Source of the DNA: UBA7672 sp036733305 | Lineage (GTDB): Bacteria; Pseudomonadota; Alphaproteobacteria; Caulobacterales; Hyphomonadaceae | Direction: 5' to 3' | Assembly: GCA_036733305.1 (NCBI GenBank) | Contig: DAINAT010000004.1 | Location: 3,493-67,492, forward strand | Length of the DNA stretch: 64,000 nucleotides | Shown here: positions 7,887 through 15,617 of the stretch, in pieces | Position numbering within the stretch: the first letter of the stretch is position 1 | Layout of the letters: every line of letters begins with the position of its first letter | Notes under the pieces: generated by a model | The model's input: the letters and a program-made list of their open reading frames with translations, nothing else | Database searches by the model: none | Told to the model about the DNA's origin: nothing | Position numbers and translations under genes: made by a program

Positions 7887-8729
7887 TTAGGCTTTCGCGC
7901 CCATCTTCAGGCCCTTCACGACGATGATCTTCGCGAGGTTCACGCCCGGGATGAAGGTGTTGAGCGCTTCGGCGCCAGCATCGAGCAGGAATTCGCGGTC
8001 GACGAACTTGCCCATGTAGGCTTCGAAAGTGGCGCCGCCGGTTTTGGTTTCGCCGGTGACGGCGTCGACTTCGACGACGGCTTCCTTGCCCTGCCATTTG
8101 TAGCGAACTGCATAGACGGGGCGGTAGTAGAGATCGATTGCGTCGATCTGCATCTTTTCTTCGATAATGCGATCGGCTTCGATCTTGCGGATCGCTTGGG
8201 AGATCACGTCGCGGGTGAGCATCGAGGCCTTGGCTTGAGGCGGCACGATGATGGCGCCGGCCTTGGCTTTCTCGTTCAGCTCATCGGTGGTGGTGATCAC
8301 GGCATCCGGGCCGACATAGGATTTGAGACTGGCTTCGGCTTTCTTGGTGATGCCGTCGAACAGCCAGTCCCGCTGCGTGGACTCGTTGCAGCATTCGGTG
8401 GCGGTGATCGAGACTTCGCGGTTTGCCGCGGTGAATTTCTGGTCGCCGATGCCGAGCGCTTCGACTTCGGGGCTGACCTTCAGTTTGTGTATGCGCTGGC
8501 GCTCGTAGATGTGCGTGGTTGCGGCGCTGATGCGCCAGAAGGGCTGCAGGCGCAGCTCGCGATAGACGACTTCGTAATCCTCGTCCTTCGGCTTGTTGAG
8601 GAAGCCGCCGAGCTTGGCGAAGGCGCCGAAGGCGTCGGTGCGCTTCGACCAGGCGCGACCTTCAGCCTGCGGAGCGCCGAGCTTGTCGGGCAGCAGGAGA
8701 ATGCGTTCTTCGGCGAGTTCGACGTTCAT
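7887..8729 (-). CDS. Hypothetical protein, 280 aa
   Basis: I do not recognise the family. The protein has no signal peptide or membrane span. Notable stretches are ELRLQPFWRISAATTHIYERQR near residue 60 (a Tyr/Arg/Trp-rich segment), a Cys pair in ITATECCNEST, and a C-terminal part (YRPVYAVRYKWQGKEAVVEVDAVTGET) resembling the beta-hairpin of PepSY-like domains. The C-terminus (FIPGVNLAKIIVVKGLKMGAKA) could be amphipathic. It sits alone between convergent nfeD and rnhA. Confidence 0.7.
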   Translation of the reverse strand: MNVELAEERILLLPDKLGAPQAEGRAWSKRTDAFGAFAKLGGFLNKPKDEDYEVVYRELRLQPFWRISAATTHIYERQRIHKLKVSPEVEALGIGDQKFTAANREVSITATECCNESTQRDWLFDGITKKAEASLKSYVGPDAVITTTDELNEKAKAGAIIVPPQAKASMLTRDVISQAIRKIEADRIIEEKMQIDAIDLYYRPVYAVRYKWQGKEAVVEVDAVTGETKTGGATFEAYMGKFVDREFLLDAGAEALNTFIPGVNLAKIIVVKGLKMGAKA

Positions 8730-8819
8730 GGCGCGCCCCGATGTCTGGCGGTGTTTTACACCAGCGCGGGGCGGTCGGCAAAAGGGAGCGTGCGGCGCGG
8801 GAGCGACGCGGGTTAATTG

Positions 8820-9266
8820 CTACCGCCGCTGGCGATTTTCGTCGCAGCCAAGGCGGGCCAGGGCGTCGGCGCGGTCGTTTTCCTTGTGGCCGGAGTGTCC
8901 TTTGACCCAACGCCAGTCGACCTTGTGGGCCGAGGCGGCGGCTTCGAGGCGCATCCAGAGGTCCTGGTTCTTGACGGGCTTCTTGTCGGCGGTTTTCCAG
9001 CCATTGCGCTTCCAGCCGATGATCCACTTGGTCAGGCCGTCCTTCACATAGGTGCTATCCGTGTGGAGGGTCAGCTTTGTGCCGGGCGCGTGGTGTTCCA
9101 GCGATGCGATGGCGGCCATGAGTTCCATGCGGTTGTTCGTGGTGGCCGGCTCGCCGCCGTGGAGTTCGGTGTCGACGCCATTGGTGCGGATCACGGCGCC
9201 CCAGCCGCCCGGACCGGGGTTTCCCGAGCAGGCGCCGTCGGTCCAGATTTCGATGATATCGGTCAT
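8820..9266 (-). CDS. rnhA: Ribonuclease HI
   Basis: The 148-residue protein is a canonical RNase HI, which cuts the RNA strand of RNA-DNA hybrids and removes R-loops and primers. The four catalytic acids are visible: Asp10 (IWTDGACSGNPGPGGW), Glu48 (TTNNRMELMAAI), Asp70 (LTLHTDSTYVKDGL) and Asp134 (GHKENDRADALARLG). Length matches E. coli RnhA. It belongs to the ispH-thrB-rnhA-peroxiredoxin neighbourhood of alphaproteobacteria, but two hypothetical genes on the opposite strand separate it from thrB. Confidence 0.97.
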   Translation of the reverse strand: MTDIIEIWTDGACSGNPGPGGWGAVIRTNGVDTELHGGEPATTNNRMELMAAIASLEHHAPGTKLTLHTDSTYVKDGLTKWIIGWKRNGWKTADKKPVKNQDLWMRLEAAASAHKVDWRWVKGHSGHKENDRADALARLGCDENRQRR

Positions 9267-9325
9267 GGGGACGAGGTCAGGCGGTTCGCTTCCGTCGTCA
9301 AGACTTGCCGGATAGGATGATGGGG

Positions 9326-9895
9326 ATGGGGCACAGTGTTCAGCTGATAATCGGTAAGGGGTCTGGCGTGGAGATGCTCCTGCGGACCTGGCCGATGGCG
9401 CGCGCTGTGGAGTTGCGCGGCAGGTGGCTGGCGATCCCTCTCGCGGATGATCTGCTCGGCGAGATGGAGGGACGTGCGGTCGGCAAGGAGGTCGGCGGAT
9501 TGGAGCGGGCGCTTGCGGATGCGACGGCGTCGGGTGGAGATCTGGCCTATATCGAGACGGAGTATTTCGGCGGGACGGGCGGACAATCTGCGATGGCGTT
9601 TGCCAACGGGCGACAAGTGATGCCGCTTGAGCGGTCGCGCGGCGCCGGAGCGATCAACGCGGCGCTGCGCCGGATCGGCGTGTTGCGCGAGGCGGGCAAG
9701 GACGAATTCGACACGATCGGGCTTGGCGAGCGGCGGTCGATTGAGGATTACGGGCCGGATGGTCCGCGGCGGTTGGAGGTTCGGCGCGAGGACGTGGCGA
9801 ACACCGGGCCGAAAAGCGAGCTGCCGATGTGGGTTGTTTCGGTGATCGTGGTGCTGGCGATTTGCGTCGGCGTGTTTGTGGCGATGGCGTGGTAG
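9326..9895 (+). CDS. Hypothetical protein with C-terminal membrane anchor
   Basis: I do not recognise this 189-residue protein. It has a soluble N-terminal part with LLRTWPMARAVELRGRWLAIPL and a Gly-rich stretch ETEYFGGTGGQSAMAF, and ends with a single hydrophobic segment (MWVVSVIVVLAICVGVFVAM) that would anchor it as a tail-anchored protein. The region 81-110 could bind a partner in the manner of small immunity-like proteins, but that is only an impression. The ATG at 9326 is preferred because AGGA lies 8 bases upstream; in-frame alternatives are TTG 9305 and ATG 9317. The next gene starts 2 bases after the stop. Confidence 0.65.
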   Translation: MGHSVQLIIGKGSGVEMLLRTWPMARAVELRGRWLAIPLADDLLGEMEGRAVGKEVGGLERALADATASGGDLAYIETEYFGGTGGQSAMAFANGRQVMPLERSRGAGAINAALRRIGVLREAGKDEFDTIGLGERRSIEDYGPDGPRRLEVRREDVANTGPKSELPMWVVSVIVVLAICVGVFVAMAW

Positions 9896-9896
9896 C

Positions 9897-10415
9897 ATGA
9901 CGATCCAGATCGAAGCTGTGCCATTGCCGGATAACGCCTTGCTGGCGCGGTATCGCGATATGCCGGGTGGGCGCTGGGATTGCTATGCGGCGGTGGTTGC
10001 AGGGCAGGTCAGCGCTGAGGCTTACATCGCCGCGTTTTACACGACCGGGTTGTTCAAGTGCGAGCGGTTCGTGCTGTTCCTCATCGGGCGCGGCTGTACC
10101 GATGCGGATGCGCGTGCTCTGGCGGCGGGGAAGGCCGACAAATTTGCGGCGTGGACGGTTGAGGCGCGCGGGGAGAACCAGTTGCTGGTTTGCGATTTTC
10201 TCGGATCAACGCGCAGCTGGTTGATGACGGCGCCGGCCGAGGGATCAGCGGGGACGCGCCTGTATTTTGGGTCCGCTGTCGTGCCGCGTGCGAAGGACAG
10301 GGCGGGCAATCCCCGTACGAGCGCGGTTTTCGCGCTGTTGCAGCCGGTGCATGCGTTTTATGCGCGAGCGCTGTTGCGCGCAGCGGCGCGGAAGCTGTCG
10401 CGTCAGGCGCCGTAG
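9897..10415 (+). CDS. Hypothetical protein, 172 aa
   Basis: No family is recognised with certainty. The sequence (FYTTGLFKCERFVLFLIGRG, FAAWTVEARGENQLLVCD, RLYFGSAVVP, LLQPVHAFYARALLRAA) looks like a helix-grip type small protein with an aromatic-rich core and a C-terminal helix, as in DUF2867-like or SRPBCC-like proteins. There is no signal peptide. It starts 2 bases after the preceding stop, so it is probably in an operon with the tail-anchored protein. Its last 13 bases overlap the 3' end of convergent thrB. Confidence 0.65.
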   Translation: MTIQIEAVPLPDNALLARYRDMPGGRWDCYAAVVAGQVSAEAYIAAFYTTGLFKCERFVLFLIGRGCTDADARALAAGKADKFAAWTVEARGENQLLVCDFLGSTRSWLMTAPAEGSAGTRLYFGSAVVPRAKDRAGNPRTSAVFALLQPVHAFYARALLRAAARKLSRQAP

Positions 10416-11362
10416 TCTTCCGGTGACTTGGCCTGGCGGTGGAAGCCGAGGCGTTCGGCGTAGTCGAGGGGATTGTGCGGTTTCACCAGCGCGTCTTTCG
10501 GTGTGCCGGCGAGATCGACGAGGCGGGTGAGGAAGAAGCGCATGGCGGCGCCGCGAGCCAGTGTGGGGAGGGCGGCGCGTTCGCGCGGTTCGAGGCGGCG
10601 GACGGTCTCGTAGCTGGAGATCAGCGCGCGGCCCTTGGTGAGGTTGTACTCGCCGCGTCGTTCGAAGCACCAAGCGTTGAGGCAAACGGCGATGTCGTAG
10701 GCGAGGAAATCCGAGCACGCGAAATAGAAGTCGATGACGCCGGAGAGTTTCCCGTCGAGGAAGAAGGTGTTGTCGGGGAACATGTCGGCGTGGATAGCGC
10801 CGCCGGGCAGGGTTTTCGGCCAGTTGGCTTTCAGGAAATCGAGATCGCCTTCGATCTGGCCGGAGAGGCCGGGGGCAAGGGCGTCGGCTTCTGCGCCGCG
10901 GCCTTCCCAGAGCTTCGGCCAGGCGTGGAGAGAGAGATCGTTCACGCGGCGCATGCGGAAATCGGCAAGCGCGACGTGGAAGCGAGCGAGCGCTTCACCA
11001 AGCGCACGGCATTGTCCGATGTCGGGACGACGAGGGCTCATGCCCTGCAGGAACGTACAGATGACGACGGGCTTGCCCTGCAAGATGCGGAGCGGATTTC
11101 CGTCCTTCGCGGGAACGGGAAGGGGCGCGGGAAAGCCTTTTGAGGCAAGGTGTCCCATCATGCCCATGAAGAAGGGAAGATGTTCCTTCTGCGTGCGCTC
11201 CTCGAACACGGTGAGGATGAAGCGGCCTTTCGGCGTTTCGAGCAGGAAGTTGGAGTTCTGGACGCCTTCCGCAATCCCTTTGAACGCCAGCGCTGGGCCG
11301 AGATCATACTCGTCCAGCAGGGTCGCAAGGGTTGTGTCGTCGATGTCGGTGTAGACGGCCAT
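10403..11362 (-). CDS. thrB: Homoserine kinase, ThrB type II (choline-kinase fold)
   Basis: The 319-residue protein belongs to the aminoglycoside-phosphotransferase-fold homoserine kinases of alphaproteobacteria. It converts homoserine to O-phosphohomoserine in threonine synthesis. Visible motifs are GIAEGVQNSNFLLETPKGRF (nucleotide loop), the Brenner-type catalytic loop GGAIHADMFPDNTFFLDG, and GVIDFYFACSDFLAYDIAV for metal binding. Length matches the family. It lies near ispH and rnhA as usual, but a sulfatase/SMP-30 pair separates it from ispH. Confidence 0.95.
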   Translation of the reverse strand: MAVYTDIDDTTLATLLDEYDLGPALAFKGIAEGVQNSNFLLETPKGRFILTVFEERTQKEHLPFFMGMMGHLASKGFPAPLPVPAKDGNPLRILQGKPVVICTFLQGMSPRRPDIGQCRALGEALARFHVALADFRMRRVNDLSLHAWPKLWEGRGAEADALAPGLSGQIEGDLDFLKANWPKTLPGGAIHADMFPDNTFFLDGKLSGVIDFYFACSDFLAYDIAVCLNAWCFERRGEYNLTKGRALISSYETVRRLEPRERAALPTLARGAAMRFFLTRLVDLAGTPKDALVKPHNPLDYAERLGFHRQAKSPEDYGA

Positions 11363-11425
11363 GACGCGTGGTTAGGGGGAGAGTTGGGCCGGCGCAAGCG
11401 GGCGCCGCCATTGGCGGGAATGTAA

Positions 11426-11548
11426 GCACGCCCTCGTCCTTCGAGACGCCTGCTTTGCAGGCTCCTCAGGATGAGTGCTGAGCTTCCGGCAGTTGGTTGC
11501 TCTCTCCTCGGAGGGGGTCGAGGGGCGTCTCGAAGGATGGGGGCGTCA
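11426..11548. repeat. Dispersed inverted repeat, family B
   Basis: The left part is CGCCCTCGTCCTTCGAGACG followed by GCAGGCTCCTCAGGATGAG. The right part at 11520-11548 carries GGCGTCTCGAAGGATGGGGG in opposite orientation. The element fills the space between thrB and the sulfatase gene and its right arm touches the sulfatase stop codon. Confidence 0.75.
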
Positions 11549-12883
11549 GCCGGCGGGCTTGGGCGCCGGGGTCTTGAGCGGGTCGAATGTCGCGCGGGCG
11601 CGGGTGAGGCGGGCGGTGAGGTCAGCCAGGACGTCCGGGTGGCGACTGGAGACGTCGTAGGATTCTTCTGGATCGTTCTGGAGATCGACCAGCACCTGCC
11701 AGTCGTCGCGCGTGTCGAGCGGAGCAAGAATGCTGCGGTAGAACGAGCGGACGATGAGTTTGTAACGCTGCGTACGGATGGCGGCGACGTCTTCGTTGAT
11801 GAAGAAGACGAGTTCGTCATGTGGCGATGGCGCTTCGCGGATGGTGAGCAGGCTTGAAATGTCTGCGCCATCGAGTTGCGAGGCTGGCATGGGCGCGCCG
11901 GTCCATTTGGCAATCGTGGGGAGCAGGTCGATATTCATCGCCATGGCGTCGCTGACGATGCCGGCGGGGATGCGGCCGGGTTGGCGTGCGAGGAAGGGAA
12001 CGCGATAGCCGCCTTCCCATCCCGCACCGCCCTTGCGGTCGCGCAGGCCAGCGGTGGAGCCTTCCCACCACGGGCCGTTGTCCGATGTGATGATGACAAG
12101 CGTGTCGTTGTCGAGGCCCAGTTGCTTCAGCTTGGCGAAGAGGCGGCCCATGTTGGCGTCGATCTCTTCGACGACATCGCCGTATTCGGCGGCGTTCGAG
12201 TGGCCAGCGTGATCAGGGTGCGGATCGAGCGGCACGTGAGGCGCGGTGAGCGTCAGCATGAGCAAGAACGGACGATCCTTGTTTTCCTCGATGAAGCGGA
12301 AGCCCCTCTGGAAGAAGCGATCAGTGAGTTTGTCCATAGCCGGGTCTTCGCTCGTCAGCTCAACGCCGGGCTCTTTTGTGTAGAGGCTGAGCGGCTGCAT
12401 GTCGTGGCTGTAGGGCAGGCCGAAGAAGACATCGAAGCCTTGTTGTGTCGGCGGCCAGAAGGGCGCGACGTGACCGAGGTGCCATTTGCCAACGAGAGCG
12501 GTGGCGTAGTCGGGCTTCAGGGCTTCGGCGATGGTGATTTCGGACAGTGGAAGTCCGTGTTTATCGGTCTGGCGGATGACGTCTTTTGCGAGGCCCGTGC
12601 GGATTGGGTAGCGGCCTGTGAACAGGCCGGCGCGGGAGGGGGTGCAGACGCTGGCGGACGCGTAGAATTGTGTGAACTTCGCGCCTTCCGCCGCCATGCG
12701 ATCGAGGTTCGGCGTGCGGATGGCGCGTGCGCCATAGATGCCGAGGTCGCCATAGCCAAGATCATCGGCGAGGACGACGACGATGTTGGGCTTGCGCGCG
12801 GAGACGCTGCCGAGCTGCGGCGTGGCGCAGGCGGCGAGCGCAGAGAGAGCGACGGAGCCGAGGAGGAAGTGGCGGCGGTTCAT
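11546..12883 (-). CDS. Tat-exported sulfatase, FGly type
   Basis: The 445-residue protein is a type I sulfatase that hydrolyses sulfate esters. The signal MNRRHFLLGSVALSALAACA has a twin-arginine RRxFL motif and a lipobox. The core has the metal site start NIVVVLADDLGYGDLG and the formylglycine signature CTPSRAGLFTGR with the modifiable Cys80, then GKWHLGH, TAPHVPLDPHPDH and ITSDNGPWWEGST. The C-terminal part includes INEDVAAIRTQRYKLIV. Ester specificity cannot be read from the sequence. The SMP-30 gene ends 9 bases upstream, so they form an operon, which suggests linked carbohydrate use. Confidence 0.92.
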   Translation of the reverse strand: MNRRHFLLGSVALSALAACATPQLGSVSARKPNIVVVLADDLGYGDLGIYGARAIRTPNLDRMAAEGAKFTQFYASASVCTPSRAGLFTGRYPIRTGLAKDVIRQTDKHGLPLSEITIAEALKPDYATALVGKWHLGHVAPFWPPTQQGFDVFFGLPYSHDMQPLSLYTKEPGVELTSEDPAMDKLTDRFFQRGFRFIEENKDRPFLLMLTLTAPHVPLDPHPDHAGHSNAAEYGDVVEEIDANMGRLFAKLKQLGLDNDTLVIITSDNGPWWEGSTAGLRDRKGGAGWEGGYRVPFLARQPGRIPAGIVSDAMAMNIDLLPTIAKWTGAPMPASQLDGADISSLLTIREAPSPHDELVFFINEDVAAIRTQRYKLIVRSFYRSILAPLDTRDDWQVLVDLQNDPEESYDVSSRHPDVLADLTARLTRARATFDPLKTPAPKPAG

Positions 12884-12892
12884 GCGAAAGCT

Positions 12893-13804
12893 CTACGCGT
12901 TGAAATTCAGTTTCAGGCCGGGGCGGGGCCAGCGGCATTTGTAGAGTTTGCCGGTGCCTGAGGCGGCGACCCACGCATCGCGCATGTCGGCGCCGCCGAA
13001 GACGATGTTGGTGCAGAGGAGGTCGGGGAAGGGGAAGTGTTCGGTCGTACCGTCGGGATCGAAGGCGGTGACGCCGCCATTGATGATGGTTGCAACGCAG
13101 ACCTTGCCGCCAGCTTCGACGGCGAGACTGTCCAGGAGCTGGTAGCCGGGCAGGTTGCAGACGACACGGCCGGGCGCGAAGGGCGGCGGGTCTGCCAGTA
13201 CGCCGGGGCTGGTGACATCGAATGCCCAGAGGCGGCCGAGCCATGTATCGGCGGCGTAGACGGTTTTCTCATCGGGTGAGAGGCCGACGCCATTGGGTGA
13301 GATGATGCCTTCCCGCAGGCGCGTGATTTTCGAGCCATCGGGTGCGGCATAGCAGAGGCCGCCATAGTTGCGGCCCAGCGGTGTGGTGGTGCCGTGCTCG
13401 GTGAACCACATGCCGCCCTGTTTATCGAAGACGAGATCGTTGGGGCCTTCGAGGCGGCGGCCGCCAGCTTCGGTGTAGAGCGTTGTGATGGCGCCGGTCT
13501 TGAGGTCGACGCGCTGGATCGAGCCGCCTGAGTAATCAGCGGGTGTCGGGCCGGGAATGTTGAGGCCGTTGACCTCGTGATACTGGAATGAGCCGCCATT
13601 GTTGGTGACGTAGACTGCGCCATCCGGGCCGATGGCCGCGCCGTTGGGACCGCCGCCGAGGTCGGCAATGGTCTCTCGCTTTCCATCCGGCGTTACGCGC
13701 GTGAGGGTCTTGCCCTGGATCTCGGTGAGAATGATCGAGCCGTCCGCCATCGCGATCGGCCCTTCGGGGAATTTCAGACCTTCGCAGACGAGTTCGATAT
13801 CCAT
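12893..13804 (-). CDS. SMP-30/gluconolactonase family beta-propeller
   Basis: The 303-residue protein is a six-bladed propeller of the SMP-30/Gnl/LRE family, hydrolysing sugar lactones. Putative metal ligands are Glu in KFPEGPIAM, Asn in LEGPNDLVFD, Asn in IISPNGVGLSPDE and Asp in QLLDSLAVEAGG. Blade repeats of the form DG...Y/W.T are visible. There is no signal peptide, so it is cytoplasmic. It is the first gene of a likely operon with the downstream sulfatase. Confidence 0.9.
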   Translation of the reverse strand: MDIELVCEGLKFPEGPIAMADGSIILTEIQGKTLTRVTPDGKRETIADLGGGPNGAAIGPDGAVYVTNNGGSFQYHEVNGLNIPGPTPADYSGGSIQRVDLKTGAITTLYTEAGGRRLEGPNDLVFDKQGGMWFTEHGTTTPLGRNYGGLCYAAPDGSKITRLREGIISPNGVGLSPDEKTVYAADTWLGRLWAFDVTSPGVLADPPPFAPGRVVCNLPGYQLLDSLAVEAGGKVCVATIINGGVTAFDPDGTTEHFPFPDLLCTNIVFGGADMRDAWVAASGTGKLYKCRWPRPGLKLNFNA

Positions 13805-13894
13805 GGCGTTCTCCCATCGCTGCTTCTTGCCAGAGCGGCGTTGCGGGAAGTGTAGCGGCAGTTGCCGGTTACGCCAGTGTTGCGTGCCGGAAGA

Positions 13895-14932
13895 TCAGAC
13901 GCCTTCGAGCACGCGTGGGATGCGGAAGACGACGTCTTCCTGCGCGGTGACGACTTCCTCCACGGAAACGGTGAAGCGGGCGCGGCAGGCGGCGATGACG
14001 CCCTGCACCAGTGTTTCGGGGGCGGACGCGCCGGCCGTGAGGCCGAGCGTCTTCACGCCAGCAAACCATGCCCAGTCGATGTTGTCGGCGGAAGCGATCA
14101 GATAGGCCGCGTTGGCGCCGGAGCGTTCGGCGACTTCCTTGAGGCGAACGGAGTTGGATGAGTTGGCGGCGCCGATGACGAGGACGAGTTCGGCGCTTTC
14201 GGCGATCGCCTTTACCGCTTCCTGGCGGTTCGTCGTGGCGTAGCAGATGTCGTCCTTGCGCGGCTCGGCCAGGTGCGGGAAGCGGCGGCGGAGGGCGGCG
14301 ACGATGTCTTTGGTGTCGTCTACGGACAGCGTGGTTTGCGTGACGTAGGCGAGGCGGAGCGGATCGGCGGGCTTGAACGTTTCGGCGTCTTCGACCGTCT
14401 CGATCAAGGTCATGGCCTCGGGGCCGATCTGGCCCATCGTGCCGACGACTTCCGGGTGGCCTTCATGGCCGATCAGCAGGGTGTGGAGGCCGTTGCGTTC
14501 ATGTCGCTGGGCTTCGGCGTGGACTTTCGAGACCAGCGGGCACGTGGCGTCGACATAGGTCATGTCGCGGCGCTGGGCCTCGGCGGGGACGACTTTGGGG
14601 ACGCCGTGGGCGGAGAAGACCACCGGGCGGTCATCCGGGCATTCTGTGAGTTCCTCGACGAAGACGGCGCCCATGGCCTCCAGGCGCTTCACAACGTGGG
14701 CGTTGTGAACGATTTCGTGCCGGACGAAGACCGGGGCGCCCCACTTCACCAGGGCCTGTTCCACGATCTGGATGGCCCGGTCTACCCCGGCGCAAAAGCC
14801 CCTGGGGGCCGCCAGAAGCACCTTCAGCGGGGGGCGGGGCGATTCGGAAGGGGTGGAAAAGTCGGGCAAAATTCCGCCTTGTTGCCGGTATGGGCTCTGA
14901 GATTGCGTGGGTCGGTCTTTAGAGGCTATCAC
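13895..14932 (-). CDS. ispH: 4-hydroxy-3-methylbut-2-enyl diphosphate reductase (IspH)
   Basis: IspH is the last enzyme of the MEP pathway and makes IPP and DMAPP using a [4Fe-4S] cluster. The three cluster cysteines are in APRGFCAGVDRAI, YVDATCPLVSKVH and KDDICYATTNRQEAV. Other family motifs are VRHEIVHNAHVV, VFSAHGVPKVV, IGHEGHPEVVGT and GAANSSNSVRLKEVA. The 345-residue reading has an N-terminal tail of about 35 residues before LKVLLAAPRGFC, so the start may be further in. Its presence shows that this organism has the MEP pathway, which matters for the HMG-CoA reductase gene at 42.8 kb. Confidence 0.96.
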   Translation of the reverse strand: MIASKDRPTQSQSPYRQQGGILPDFSTPSESPRPPLKVLLAAPRGFCAGVDRAIQIVEQALVKWGAPVFVRHEIVHNAHVVKRLEAMGAVFVEELTECPDDRPVVFSAHGVPKVVPAEAQRRDMTYVDATCPLVSKVHAEAQRHERNGLHTLLIGHEGHPEVVGTMGQIGPEAMTLIETVEDAETFKPADPLRLAYVTQTTLSVDDTKDIVAALRRRFPHLAEPRKDDICYATTNRQEAVKAIAESAELVLVIGAANSSNSVRLKEVAERSGANAAYLIASADNIDWAWFAGVKTLGLTAGASAPETLVQGVIAACRARFTVSVEEVVTAQEDVVFRIPRVLEGV

Positions 14933-14993
14933 GCACCGTGAAAATGTCGCCGCCTTGGCGCTTATCCAAGGGGCCCTGCGTCAGGATGTGCCA

Positions 14994-15584
14994 GTGAAGC
15001 GTTTTGTGCCTGCCCGTCTTGTACCTGCAAGTCTGGGCCTGTCGGCCATGCTGCTCGCCAGCGGTTGTGCTGCCGTCGAGGCGCTGGATACCACCCCGAA
15101 CGTGGGCCCGTGCCCTGTGGCGGGCGTGCTGTATGACGCCAGCCGTCTGGTCGAGATCCAAGGGTCGGAGCGGCATGAGAATGTCGGCTTCACCGGTTCG
15201 GTCGAGGGCGTGAAGAGCTTCTGCCGGTACAAGGGCGGTGACCCGATCGCCATGGACCTGGATATCAGCTTCGCCTTCGGTAAAGGGCCCAAGGCTGAAG
15301 GGGCAACCAAGAGCTATCCGGTGTTCGTGTCGGTTACCCGCCGCGACCGCAGCGTGCTGGCCAAGGAAACGTTCACCATCAACGTGGCCTTCCCGCCCGG
15401 GAAAGACATCGTGCGCCTGACCGAGAACATTCCGGGGATCATTATCCCGCGCGCCAATGACACGGTTTCAGGCACGAACTTCGAGGTGATTGTCGGCTTT
15501 GACCTGACGCCGGAGCAGATCGCTTACAACCGATCGGGCACCCGCTTCACGATCAACGTTGCACCCCCCGCCAAGCCGCAGTAG
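14994..15584 (+). CDS. Hypothetical lipoprotein, 196 aa
   Basis: From a GTG at 14994 the protein begins with a basic stretch and a hydrophobic segment ending in the lipobox LLASGC, so it is predicted to be a lipoprotein. The mature part has two early cysteines (VGPCPVAG and KSFCRYKGG) and regular beta segments (MDLDISFAFGKGP, YPVFVSVTRRDRSVLAKE, TFTINVAFPPG, FEVIVGFDLTPEQIAYNRSG), suggesting a beta-sandwich. Proteins of this type occur next to argS in alphaproteobacteria, but I know of no assigned function. The GTG is chosen because AGGA precedes it at a suitable distance and the signal peptide starts there. Confidence 0.8.
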   Translation: MKRFVPARLVPASLGLSAMLLASGCAAVEALDTTPNVGPCPVAGVLYDASRLVEIQGSERHENVGFTGSVEGVKSFCRYKGGDPIAMDLDISFAFGKGPKAEGATKSYPVFVSVTRRDRSVLAKETFTINVAFPPGKDIVRLTENIPGIIIPRANDTVSGTNFEVIVGFDLTPEQIAYNRSGTRFTINVAPPAKPQ

Positions 15585-15617
15585 TCCGGCGAGGCTCATC
15601 CGCCTCCGGACTTCGAT

